Assembly (NCBI GenBank): GCA_947371415.1
Contig: CANBPJ010000014.1
Coordinates: forward strand, 1-22,605
From: Burkholderiaceae bacterium
GTDB taxonomy: Bacteria > Pseudomonadota > Gammaproteobacteria > Burkholderiales > Burkholderiaceae
Direction: 5' to 3'
Length of the DNA: 22,605 bases
Shown: in pieces, positions 16,090-22,605 of the stretch
Layout: each line of letters begins with the position of its first letter
Numbering within the stretch: position 1 is the stretch's first letter
The notes under the pieces: model-generated
Told to the model about the DNA's origin: nothing
Database searches by the model: none
What the model saw: the letters and a program-made list of their open reading frames with translations, nothing else
Position numbers and translations under genes: made by a program

Positions 16090-17490
16090 TTAGCTTGCTT
16101 CACCTTCGCTAGGCGTAGTGACTTTGGCTTTTCTGCGACGACGTCGCTTGGTGGGCGATGCGCTATTGCCGCTCTCGTTTTTCACGCTAGCCATGAGTGC
16201 TTCTTGGCCGCTGGGATCTGCTTCAATAAAGCTGGTCCACCATTCGCCTAAAGCGGGATTTTTCTCGCCAGTAGCGCAGCGCAGCAGCATAAAGTCATAA
16301 CCCGCTCTAAAACGAGGGGATTCAATTAGGCGATAAGGGTAGCGACCTACACGCTTTTCAAAGCGGGGTTGCATAGACCAGATTTCTCGCATATCACTTT
16401 CAAAGCGACGCTGGATGACCATGCCACTACTTTGGCTGGCAATAGTTTCATCCATGGCATCGTGCAGTGCGGGGATATTGGAAACCCCTTTAGCGATATT
16501 CTTTTTCCAATTATTAAGAAGATCTGGCCATAACAAAGTCGCAAATAAGAATCCAGCCGAAACACTCTTGCCAGATTGAATGCGTTGGTCAGTGTTAGCC
16601 AAGGCAATGCGAACAAAGTCGTTGGCCTCTTTAGAGTCGGCCTTGTTGTCCAAAATGTGATCAAGCAAAGGTAGAAGGCCATGGTGGAGACCTGCATCTT
16701 TCAGCCCTTGGATCGCCGCCCATGAATATCCAGACATTAAGAGTTTGAGGATTTCATCAAATAGTCGCGCTGAAGGAACATCATGAATGAGCTTGCCCAG
16801 TTTGGCGATGGGAGCATGGGTTGCCGCATCTAATGTAAAGCCGGTCTTAGCAGCAAAACGAATAGCGCGTAGCATGCGAATCGGATCTTCGCGATAGCGT
16901 TTGGCCGGATCGCCAATCATGCGCAAAGTTTTCTTCTGCATGTCTGCCATGCCGCCGTGATAGTCGAGCACGGTTTCAGTGGCGGGGTCGTAATACATCG
17001 CATTGATACTGAAATCTCGGCGCGCAGCATCCTCATGCTGACTACCCCAAACGTTATCTCGCAAGATGCGACCATTTTCAGCTACATGCTCTCCAGCGTT
17101 CTCCAGTAAGGCTCTAAAGGTCGATACCTCAATAATTTCAGGCTGCCCTTTGCCGAAAAAAGTGACGTGCACGATCTGAAATCGACGGCCAATCAGTCGC
17201 GCTTTGCGGAATAGTTTTTGCACTTGTTCCGGAGTTGCGTTGGTTGCGACATCAAAATCTTTCGGGCCAATGCCTAAAGCTAAATCCCGAACTGCACCGC
17301 CAACAATGAAAGCATCAAAGCCAGCTTGTTGTAATGTATCCGTTACCTTTACTGCGTTCTTAGAAAGTAAATGGGGGTCAATGCGATGGGATTTTTTAGG
17401 AACCCGTTTTGGTGCGCCCGATGTATGGGCAGCGGTATGTCGGACCATGGGGTCGCGACGCAAAATACGTTTAATAAATTTGGTAATCAT
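16090..17490 (-). CDS. pcnB: Poly(A) polymerase I
   Basis: PcnB adds poly(A) tails to RNA 3' ends and promotes RNA decay. The 466-residue protein is a class II nucleotidyltransferase. It has VGGAVRDLALG (from residue 63) and the catalytic pair Asp78/Asp80 in KDFDVATNATPEQV. GRRFQIVHV (101-109) distinguishes bacterial poly(A) polymerases from CCA-adding enzymes. DFSINAMYYD and the RMLRAIRFAAKTGF block follow. The C-terminus carries an arginine-rich run (TKRRRRRKAKV), as seen in other PAP I proteins and probably RNA-binding. The N-terminus (KFIKRIL) resembles that of E. coli, supporting the upstream ATG over Met15. That ATG overlaps the stop of the HAD gene by 4 nt (ATGA), suggesting translational coupling. 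Confidence 0.95.
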   Translation of the reverse strand: MITKFIKRILRRDPMVRHTAAHTSGAPKRVPKKSHRIDPHLLSKNAVKVTDTLQQAGFDAFIVGGAVRDLALGIGPKDFDVATNATPEQVQKLFRKARLIGRRFQIVHVTFFGKGQPEIIEVSTFRALLENAGEHVAENGRILRDNVWGSQHEDAARRDFSINAMYYDPATETVLDYHGGMADMQKKTLRMIGDPAKRYREDPIRMLRAIRFAAKTGFTLDAATHAPIAKLGKLIHDVPSARLFDEILKLLMSGYSWAAIQGLKDAGLHHGLLPLLDHILDNKADSKEANDFVRIALANTDQRIQSGKSVSAGFLFATLLWPDLLNNWKKNIAKGVSNIPALHDAMDETIASQSSGMVIQRRFESDMREIWSMQPRFEKRVGRYPYRLIESPRFRAGYDFMLLRCATGEKNPALGEWWTSFIEADPSGQEALMASVKNESGNSASPTKRRRRRKAKVTTPSEGEAS

Positions 17491-18167
17491 GCAAACAGTT
17501 CAAGTATGGGCCAGTGACGTTTTGAGGCTTCATCACGTAGGCGAGCATCCGGATTGGTGGCAACAGGATTGCTTACCTTTTCCAGGAGGGGTAAATCGTT
17601 CATAGAGTCTGAGTAAAAATAACTTTGTGGCAACTGATCTAGCGCTAAATTTTGGCTGGCAAGCCAATCGTGCACCCGTTGAATCTTGCCTTCCCGAAAA
17701 CTTGGGATCCCTTTGACTTCGCCAGTGAAATTAGCAAGCGGGTTATCTCCCACGGTGGCTGGTTCGGTGGCTACTAGGTGTTCAATGCCAAAACTTTCCA
17801 CGATGGGGCGCGTGACAAAACTATTGGTAGCGGTGACAACACAGCAAAGATCGCCAGCATCTTGGTGGCGCTTGACTAGATCAACTGCTTGTTGGCGAAG
17901 CTGGCCGGTAATCACTTCTTGCATGAAGGCATCATGCCATTCTTTAAGTTGCTCGCGAGAATGTTCTGATAGAGGCTTTAAGGCGAAGCGGAGGAATTCT
18001 TGGATATCAAGTTTGCCATCTTTGTAGTCTTGATAGAAGCGCTCATTTTGCTGGGCATAGTATTTGCTATCGACTACTCCAATGCGAGCTAAGAACTGCC
18101 CCCATTCATAATCGCTATCGCAGGGGAGGAGGGTGTGATCTAAATCGAACAGTGCTATTTGAGTCAT
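17487..18167 (-). CDS. HAD-superfamily subfamily IB phosphatase, SerB-like, substrate unknown
   Basis: A 226-residue cytoplasmic haloacid dehalogenase-type hydrolase. Motif I is ALFDLDHTLLP, with nucleophile Asp8 and acid/base Asp10. A helical cap covers about residues 15-90. Motif II is VVTATN (Thr112), the motif III lysine is probably Lys161 (REGK), and motif IV is YSDSMNDLPLL (Asp187, Asp191). This layout matches the subfamily IB group (TIGR01490) that contains phosphoserine phosphatase-like enzymes. The substrate cannot be read from the sequence; phosphoserine or another small phosphomonoester is possible. It sits 6 nt after hda and overlaps pcnB by 4 nt, so it is part of a tight operon. 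No Shine-Dalgarno sequence is seen. Confidence 0.88.
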   Translation of the reverse strand: MTQIALFDLDHTLLPCDSDYEWGQFLARIGVVDSKYYAQQNERFYQDYKDGKLDIQEFLRFALKPLSEHSREQLKEWHDAFMQEVITGQLRQQAVDLVKRHQDAGDLCCVVTATNSFVTRPIVESFGIEHLVATEPATVGDNPLANFTGEVKGIPSFREGKIQRVHDWLASQNLALDQLPQSYFYSDSMNDLPLLEKVSNPVATNPDARLRDEASKRHWPILELFA

Positions 18168-18173
18168 TAATGT

Positions 18174-18932
18174 TTATTTAGGCTGTAAGAGCTCTCGTAC
18201 AAGAGGCAAGGTTACGGCACGTTTTGTTTCAAGTGAATAAGCATCCAAAGCATCTATCAAGGCCATCAAGTTCGGCATATCCCGATAAAAGCGACTGAGT
18301 AGCCAAGGCAGTACATCTGGCGATAAAACCAAGCCACGCGCTTGCGCTGCTTGTTGTAATGCCTGTATTTTCTCATCATCGCCCAAAAGGTGGGTTTGAA
18401 AGATTAAACCCCATCCCAGACGCGTGCGCAGGTCTTCTCTGAGCTTGAGCGTGCCAGGAGCACCATTGCCGGCCATAAAAATATGGATAGCCTGACTTCC
18501 TTGGATTTCGTTCAGAATCCGAAATAAAGAGGCTACGAGGCGTTCATCTAGGCGATCCACGTCATCTACGGTAACTATAGAAGGCCGATTGCTAGTACTC
18601 AGGGAGGGGAGCCGCTCTTCTAGGTGCACCCAGGAGATTGGCTCATTAGGGGTCAAAGGGAAATATTCCAGACCCAATTCTTGCGCCGCACTGCCAATAG
18701 CGCTGAGTAGGTGGGTACGACCAGAGCCTTCCGGGCCCCACCAGTAGATCCAGCGTTGATTGAGGGGGTTTTCACTGGCGAGTCTTGGGTGATTGATTTC
18801 CCAGGATTTCACCAGATCTTGCAGAGTCGAGTGCAGCGCGATATTTTCGCCAGCTAAAAAATTACTTAAGCTGGGACTAGGTGTGTGGCCGATATCGAGA
18901 GCAAATTGCCGAGGCAATGGAGGGTTATTCAT
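18174..18932 (-). CDS. hda: DnaA regulatory inactivator Hda
   Basis: Hda binds the DNA-loaded beta clamp and stimulates ATP hydrolysis by DnaA, which prevents re-initiation of replication. The 252-residue AAA+ protein has an N-terminal QFALDI (residues 9-14) resembling the clamp-binding motif of Hda proteins. Its Walker A is WGPEGSGRTHLL (from residue 65), with Arg in place of Lys as in E. coli Hda (GREGAGRSH). Walker B is VTVDDVD (about 120-126), and DLRTRLGWGLIF is the sensor/arginine-finger region. The best alternative, DnaA or DnaC, does not fit the length or the degenerate Walker A. It lies 12 nt after the AI-2E family gene and 6 nt before the HAD phosphatase. Confidence 0.92.
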   Translation of the reverse strand: MNNPPLPRQFALDIGHTPSPSLSNFLAGENIALHSTLQDLVKSWEINHPRLASENPLNQRWIYWWGPEGSGRTHLLSAIGSAAQELGLEYFPLTPNEPISWVHLEERLPSLSTSNRPSIVTVDDVDRLDERLVASLFRILNEIQGSQAIHIFMAGNGAPGTLKLREDLRTRLGWGLIFQTHLLGDDEKIQALQQAAQARGLVLSPDVLPWLLSRFYRDMPNLMALIDALDAYSLETKRAVTLPLVRELLQPK

Positions 18933-18944
18933 TGCTGCAGAAAT

Positions 18945-19934
18945 TTACTTTTGGTACCAAGGGCTTTGGGTGTAGCGAGACCAACCATACTGCAGAAGCA
19001 CCAAGCCTACCGCGCTAGTTGGTAGCGCCAGAAGCACGCCAAAAAATCCAAATAATTTTCCAAATAAGAGCAAGGCAAAAAGCACTGCTACTGGATGCAA
19101 TCCGATCCGCTCGCCAACCAAACGCGGTGTTAAGAAAAAGCCTTCAATGAACTGACCGAGGCCATATACAACAAGGACTCCAATGATTGCGCCGCCAGGG
19201 CCAAACTGCAAAAGGGCTGCAAGGATCGCCAAAGTAAATCCCAGGGCAATGCCGATGTAAGGAATCACAATCATGAGCGCAGTAAATACGCCTAATGCTG
19301 CTGCACCTTTAATGCCAATCAAACTTAAGCCGATGCTATAGAAAACAGACATGATAGAAATCACAATCAGCATGCCTCTGAGGTATTGGGATAGCAAACC
19401 ATCGGTATGCATGGCCAAGTGGTGCACGGTCTCTTGCGCGCGGAGCGGCACAATCTTTCTCAGAAGTTTAAAGAAGTGATCCCAGTCAATCAAAAGATAG
19501 AACATCACAAACAGGATCAAAACAGCATTGACGAAGCCGGCAATCACAGAGCTACCTGAGGTCAATATTGTCTCCAATGTGGAGGACATGAGGGCATCCG
19601 AGTTGTCGTTAAGATGCTCGGTAATCTTCTGAGTTGCGGTGGTTTTTAGCGTACCCCAGTCAAAATTAATGTGAAGTTCATTTAGCTTGGGGCCAAGCCA
19701 GGATTGGGTATTTTGGATCCAATCTGGAAATTGGGCCTTAATGAGGGGAATTTCGGTTTTAAGCAGGGTAATAAAGAGGGTCAAAATCGAAAATAGGACT
19801 GCCAGACCAATAATCATGGCAATCCCAGCGGCCGCCGCGCGGGGTAGGCGATGCCTCTCAAGCCACAAGCAAACTGGGCGTAGGGCATAAGCCAGAATAA
19901 ATGCAGTTAGAAAAGGGGTAAAAATTTCAGCCAT
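18945..19934 (-). CDS. AI-2E family (PerM-like) membrane protein
   Basis: A 329-residue polytopic inner-membrane protein of the AI-2E exporter/PerM family. Visible hydrophobic segments include about 7-22 (short), 32-62, 140-160, a stretch around 193-250 and 260-320. Family motifs include VMFYLLIDWDHFF, LRGMLIVISIMSVFYSIGLSLIGIKGAAALGVFTAL, IPYIGIALGF, and EGFFLTPRLVGERIGLHPVAVLFALLLFG. Family members mediate transport of small molecules or ions, and the substrate is unknown here. The start is fixed by an in-frame stop at 19956-19958, with AGAGGA 10 nt before the ATG. The protein therefore begins inside what is normally the first transmembrane helix and lacks roughly 20 N-terminal residues. 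It diverges from purM and heads the hda operon. Confidence 0.88.
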   Translation of the reverse strand: MAEIFTPFLTAFILAYALRPVCLWLERHRLPRAAAAGIAMIIGLAVLFSILTLFITLLKTEIPLIKAQFPDWIQNTQSWLGPKLNELHINFDWGTLKTTATQKITEHLNDNSDALMSSTLETILTSGSSVIAGFVNAVLILFVMFYLLIDWDHFFKLLRKIVPLRAQETVHHLAMHTDGLLSQYLRGMLIVISIMSVFYSIGLSLIGIKGAAALGVFTALMIVIPYIGIALGFTLAILAALLQFGPGGAIIGVLVVYGLGQFIEGFFLTPRLVGERIGLHPVAVLFALLLFGKLFGFFGVLLALPTSAVGLVLLQYGWSRYTQSPWYQK

Positions 19935-20007
19935 GTTGCTCGAATCCTCTAGAATTCAATGATTCTACCGACCAAGTAGTGTTTCTTACTAATCTTCTAT
20001 CTCTGCC

Positions 20008-21060
20008 ATGACCTCATCTACTAATTCTTCCTCAAAAGGCCTTTCCTACCGTGACGCTGGTGTCGATATTGACGCTGGGGACGATTTGGTGGATCGCATT
20101 AAGCCTTTGGCTAAGAAAACTATGCGCGAAGGCGTGTTAGCCGGAATTGGCGGCTTTGGCGCCCTGTTTGAGGTGCCTAAGCGCTACAAAGAGCCTGTTT
20201 TGGTATCTGGTACTGACGGTGTTGGGACGAAACTCAGATTGGCCTTTGAATGGAATCGTCACGATACGATCGGCCAGGATTTGGTGGCCATGAGCGTGAA
20301 CGATATTTTGGTTCAAGGTGCCGAACCCCTCTTTTTCTTGGATTACTTTGCTTGCGGTAAGTTAACTGTCGATACTGCTGCAACTGTAGTGGGTGGCATT
20401 GCGATGGGTTGTGAGCTTTCTGGCTGCGCCCTTATTGGCGGTGAAACTGCAGAGATGCCGGGTATGTATCCTCCCGGTGAATATGATTTGGCCGGCTTTG
20501 CTGTTGGCGCAGTTGAAAAATCCAAAATTATTACTGGTGCAACAATTGCTCCAGGTGACGTGGTGTTGGCAATTGCTTCTAGTGGCGCGCATTCCAATGG
20601 TTATTCATTGGTTCGCAAAATTATTGAGCGCGCTGGTGCTAAGCCGACGGATGACCTGGGTGGTCGTCCTCTAGGTGATGTTGTGATGGCTCCTACGCAA
20701 ATTTACGTGAAGCCACTTCTCAAGCTCATCTCTCAGATTAATGTGAAGGGCATGGCTCATATTACTGGTGGCGGCCTCGTAGATAACGTACCTCGCGTAC
20801 TTCCAGAAAATACTCAAGCAGTCTTGCATCGCGATAGCTGGCAAATGCCAGAACTTTTTCGCTGGTTGCAAATGAAGGGTGGCGTAGCCGATGCGGAGAT
20901 GGTGCGGGTATTTAACTGCGGTATTGGTATGGTGGTGATTGTGTCAACTGACCAGGCGGATGCTGCCATTCAATCTCTCAAGGCTGAAGGCTTAAATGCT
21001 TGGACAGTTGGTGAGGTTGTAGAACGCCCAACCGGCGCACCACAAACGATCGTTATTTAA
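20008..21060 (+). CDS. purM: Phosphoribosylformylglycinamidine cyclo-ligase (AIR synthetase)
   Basis: PurM closes the imidazole ring in step 5 of purine synthesis, converting FGAM to AIR with ATP. The 350-residue protein (345 in E. coli) shows SYRDAGVDIDAGDDLV, GGFGALFEVP, the nucleotide-binding loop SGTDGVGTKLRLAF, VNDILVQGAEPLFFLDYFA, GGETAEMPGMYPPGEYDLAGFAVG, SSGAHSNGYSLVRKI and HITGGGLVDNVPRVLP. It is complete, divergent from the AI-2E family gene (73-nt gap) and convergent with miaA (14-nt gap). No Shine-Dalgarno sequence precedes the ATG (CTCTGCC just upstream), and no convincing sigma-70 promoter was recognised in the gap. Confidence 0.98.
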   Translation: MTSSTNSSSKGLSYRDAGVDIDAGDDLVDRIKPLAKKTMREGVLAGIGGFGALFEVPKRYKEPVLVSGTDGVGTKLRLAFEWNRHDTIGQDLVAMSVNDILVQGAEPLFFLDYFACGKLTVDTAATVVGGIAMGCELSGCALIGGETAEMPGMYPPGEYDLAGFAVGAVEKSKIITGATIAPGDVVLAIASSGAHSNGYSLVRKIIERAGAKPTDDLGGRPLGDVVMAPTQIYVKPLLKLISQINVKGMAHITGGGLVDNVPRVLPENTQAVLHRDSWQMPELFRWLQMKGGVADAEMVRVFNCGIGMVVIVSTDQADAAIQSLKAEGLNAWTVGEVVERPTGAPQTIVI

Positions 21061-21074
21061 TACTCAGTAAAAGT

Positions 21075-22079
21075 CTATTTATTTAGGCTTTGCTTGCAGT
21101 ACTCTAGGGCTGCCTTCAACTCATTGGGGTTGAAGGGGTCAAAAGTGTTTCTTCCGGCAATTGCTCGCAACCAAGTGAGCTGCCTTTTGCCCAGTTGCCT
21201 TGTAGCTGCTAGCGCTTTGTAGCGCATTTCTTCTTGATCCACTGCGCCGTCCAAATATTCCCAGACTTGTCGATACCCCACTGAACGAATGGCGGGTAGG
21301 TCGGCATGTAGCTCTGGATTTTTTCTCAGCGCCTCAACTTCTTCTAGCAGTCCGCCAATGAGCATTTCATCAAACCGTTTTTCTAAGTTCTGATGTAATC
21401 GAGCGCGATCACTAGGCTCCAGTGATACCAGATCAATCCATTCCGGAATAGCCGACCCTTCTCTACCATCCTCACTTGGCGATGCTGCCAATAGCTCAGA
21501 CATAGGTTTGCCAGTGATTTCATATACCTCTAGGGCGCGTTGCACTCGCTGGGAATCGTTAGGCTGCAAACGTGCGGCAGTGATGAGGTCGACCTTGGCT
21601 AACTCAGCATGCATCGCAGGCCAACCAATCGTTTTTCCTTGTTCGTCTAGGCGAGTGCGGATATCTGGATTGGCTGGTGGCAATGAAGACAGGCCATGTG
21701 CCCATGCACGCCAATACAACATAGTTCCACCCACCACGACAGGAATATTTCCTCGCGCCCGAATTTCTTCGCACAGGCGCTTAGCATCGTTCGCGAACCG
21801 CGCCGCTGAATACGCCTCTGTAGGTTCTAAGATATCAATCAGGTGGTGCCGAACTGCTGCTTGCTCTACCTTGCTTGGTTTGGCGCTCCCAATATCAAGG
21901 CCGCAATACACCAGTGCAGAGTCCATGCTGATTAATTCAACAGTTTGACCAATCGATTTGGCGAACTCTGCCAAAGCCATGGCGAGATGGGTTTTGCCTG
22001 CGCCTGTAGGACCAACAATACAAAGTATGGGTGGCTGATCAAGTAAATGCGTAGGCTGAATGTGAGGTTCAGTTTGCAT
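21075..22079 (-). CDS. miaA: tRNA dimethylallyltransferase
   Basis: MiaA transfers a dimethylallyl group to N6 of A37 in tRNAs reading UNN codons (i6A), the first step toward ms2i6A. The 334-residue protein (316 in E. coli) has the P-loop GPTGAGKT at residues 23-30, SMDSALVYCGLDIGSAKPS (as SVDSALIYKGMDIGTAKP in E. coli), HLIDILEPTEAYSAARF, VVGGTMLYWRAW, LQPNDSQRVQRALEV, and SVGYRQVWEYL with ATRQLGKRQLTWLR near the C-terminus. It has about 15 extra residues before the P-loop. No Shine-Dalgarno sequence precedes the ATG, but a perfect TATAAT lies 5 nt upstream. It converges with purM and diverges from the DedA-family gene. Confidence 0.97.
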   Translation of the reverse strand: MQTEPHIQPTHLLDQPPILCIVGPTGAGKTHLAMALAEFAKSIGQTVELISMDSALVYCGLDIGSAKPSKVEQAAVRHHLIDILEPTEAYSAARFANDAKRLCEEIRARGNIPVVVGGTMLYWRAWAHGLSSLPPANPDIRTRLDEQGKTIGWPAMHAELAKVDLITAARLQPNDSQRVQRALEVYEITGKPMSELLAASPSEDGREGSAIPEWIDLVSLEPSDRARLHQNLEKRFDEMLIGGLLEEVEALRKNPELHADLPAIRSVGYRQVWEYLDGAVDQEEMRYKALAATRQLGKRQLTWLRAIAGRNTFDPFNPNELKAALEYCKQSLNK

Positions 22080-22084
22080 GTCTC

Positions 22085-22090
22085 ATTATA
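22085..22090 (-). promoter_or_regulatory. Candidate -10 box of miaA implying a leaderless mRNA
   Basis: The minus strand reads TATAAT (full consensus) 5 nt before the miaA ATG, so transcription would start at or just inside the start codon. No good -35 is found at 16-18 nt spacing (TACAGC at 17 nt). CTGACA is present but 24 nt away. The prediction therefore rests on the -10 alone. Confidence 0.3.
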
Positions 22091-22143
22091 GGAATGAAAT
22101 GTAGTGAGCTGTATTGTCAGCCTGTTAATATCCTTGCAAACAT

Positions 22144-22150
22144 AAAGGAG
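22144..22150 (+). promoter_or_regulatory. Ribosome binding site deciding the DedA-family start
   Basis: AAAGGAG ends 6 nt before the TTG at 22157-22159. This is the best-placed Shine-Dalgarno sequence in the window and favours TTG over the in-frame ATG at 22094, which has only GGA directly against it. Confidence 0.75.
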
Positions 22151-22156
22151 CGCCAG

Positions 22157-22605
22157 TTGATCGATACCCTATTGCAGTTGAGTGATTTGCTATTGCATAT
22201 TGATCGCCATTTAGACGTAGTGATTCAGCAATACGGTTATTGGGCTTATGGCCTGCTATTTGCCATCGTTTTTGCGGAGACCGGTTTAGTCGTTGCCCCC
22301 TTTTTGCCGGGCGATTCATTACTATTTATTGCTGGCGCATATTGCGCTACTGAGCACTTCAATCTGTGGACTCTTTGTATTGGCCTATTGATTGCCGCTA
22401 TCGGCGGCAATACTGTGAACTACTTTATTGGCCGTTGGATTGGGCTCCGTATTTTTAGCAGTGAATCACGCTGGATTGATCAGGCCGCTTTGCGTAAGAC
22501 GCACTCTTTTTATGAGAAGCATGGCGGTAAGACGATTATTGTGGCGCGCTTCTTGCCAATCATCCGTACTTTCGCTCCATTTGTTGCTGGTATTTCAGAA
22601 ATGAA
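22157..22605 (+). CDS. DedA-family inner membrane protein, truncated by the window edge
   Basis: From TTG 22157 the frame is open to the right edge (149 full codons of an expected 200-220). The translation contains AIVFAETGLVVAPFLPGDSL followed by LFIAGAY, then GGNTVNYFIGRWIGLRIF, and FYEKHGGKTIIVARFLPIIR followed by TFAPFVAGISEM. These are the characteristic DedA/SNARE-associated (VTT) blocks with the conserved acidic residue, the FxxxxGxxxxxxxRFxPxxR motif and AG. DedA proteins are polytopic inner-membrane proteins; some members recycle undecaprenyl phosphate or affect membrane homeostasis. Which subgroup this belongs to cannot be settled from the fragment. An alternative ATG at 22094 would add 21 hydrophilic residues. 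It is divergent from miaA. Confidence 0.9.
   Translation, partial: MIDTLLQLSDLLLHIDRHLDVVIQQYGYWAYGLLFAIVFAETGLVVAPFLPGDSLLFIAGAYCATEHFNLWTLCIGLLIAAIGGNTVNYFIGRWIGLRIFSSESRWIDQAALRKTHSFYEKHGGKTIIVARFLPIIRTFAPFVAGISEM

Noticed and set aside
18700..18740. Degenerate Walker A (Arg instead of Lys) in Hda as a disabling mutation
   Set aside because: Arg at this site is the normal state in Hda, for example in E. coli.
21071..21090. Inverted repeat AAGTCTA / TAGGCTT between purM and miaA as a terminator
   Set aside because: Only 7 bp with one G-U wobble, A/T rich, partly inside the miaA coding end, and no T-run follows.
22094..22156. ATG at 22094 as the DedA-family start
   Set aside because: It is in frame, but its only GGA directly abuts the codon and the added 21 residues are hydrophilic. 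TTG 22157 has AAAGGAG at ideal spacing. Kept as a second choice.
1..22605. Mobile element, prophage, defence system, CRISPR, tRNA or rRNA
   Set aside because: All coding space is accounted for by housekeeping families in a compact arrangement; no transposase, integrase, toxin-antitoxin pair, regular repeat array or tRNA cloverleaf was recognised.

Overview
This window looks like a stretch of core chromosome from a betaproteobacterium of the Burkholderiaceae. The protein sequences and gene order suggest Polynucleobacter or a close relative, but this is a judgement from family resemblance and no search was run. Base composition is moderate and even, coding density is very high, and intergenic gaps are mostly below 100 bp. 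I see no tRNA, rRNA, CRISPR array, insertion sequence, prophage or plasmid function. No stretch longer than about 300 bases lacks a gene.

Layout from left to right. (1) A large AsmA-like envelope protein of the YhdP family on the minus strand runs off the left edge. It is divergent from glnE, which encodes the enzyme controlling glutamine synthetase. (2) glnE meets recN tail to tail with overlapping stop codons; recN lies downstream of nadK, and both are on the minus strand. (3) nadK is divergent from a plus-strand heat-shock block: hrcA (repressor), hemH (ferrochelatase), grpE, dnaK and dnaJ. Both grpE and dnaK are preceded by excellent sigma-32 promoters with identical 13-nt spacers. A strong intrinsic terminator separates grpE from dnaK, and a hairpin without a U-tract separates dnaK from dnaJ. 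(4) A minus-strand group of six genes runs AI-2E family (PerM-like) membrane protein, hda, HAD-IB phosphatase, pcnB, folK, panB. Its upstream part is tightly packed (12 and 6 nt gaps, then a 4-nt ATGA overlap). (5) purM diverges from that group and converges with miaA. (6) A DedA-family membrane protein starts at the right edge and is truncated by the window.

Functional themes are protein folding and heat shock (hrcA, grpE, dnaK, dnaJ), replication and repair control (hda, recN), RNA processing (pcnB, miaA), cofactors and precursors (nadK, hemH, folK, panB, purM), nitrogen control (glnE) and envelope functions (YhdP-like, DedA, AI-2E family).

I did not find a new biological system here. The observations worth a second look are regulatory and translational: the paired sigma-32 promoters, RNA structures around grpE, dnaK and dnaJ, a possible four-codon leader peptide before nadK, candidate leaderless starts (yhdP-like gene, miaA), and a perfect 20-bp palindrome at the glnE/recN convergence.
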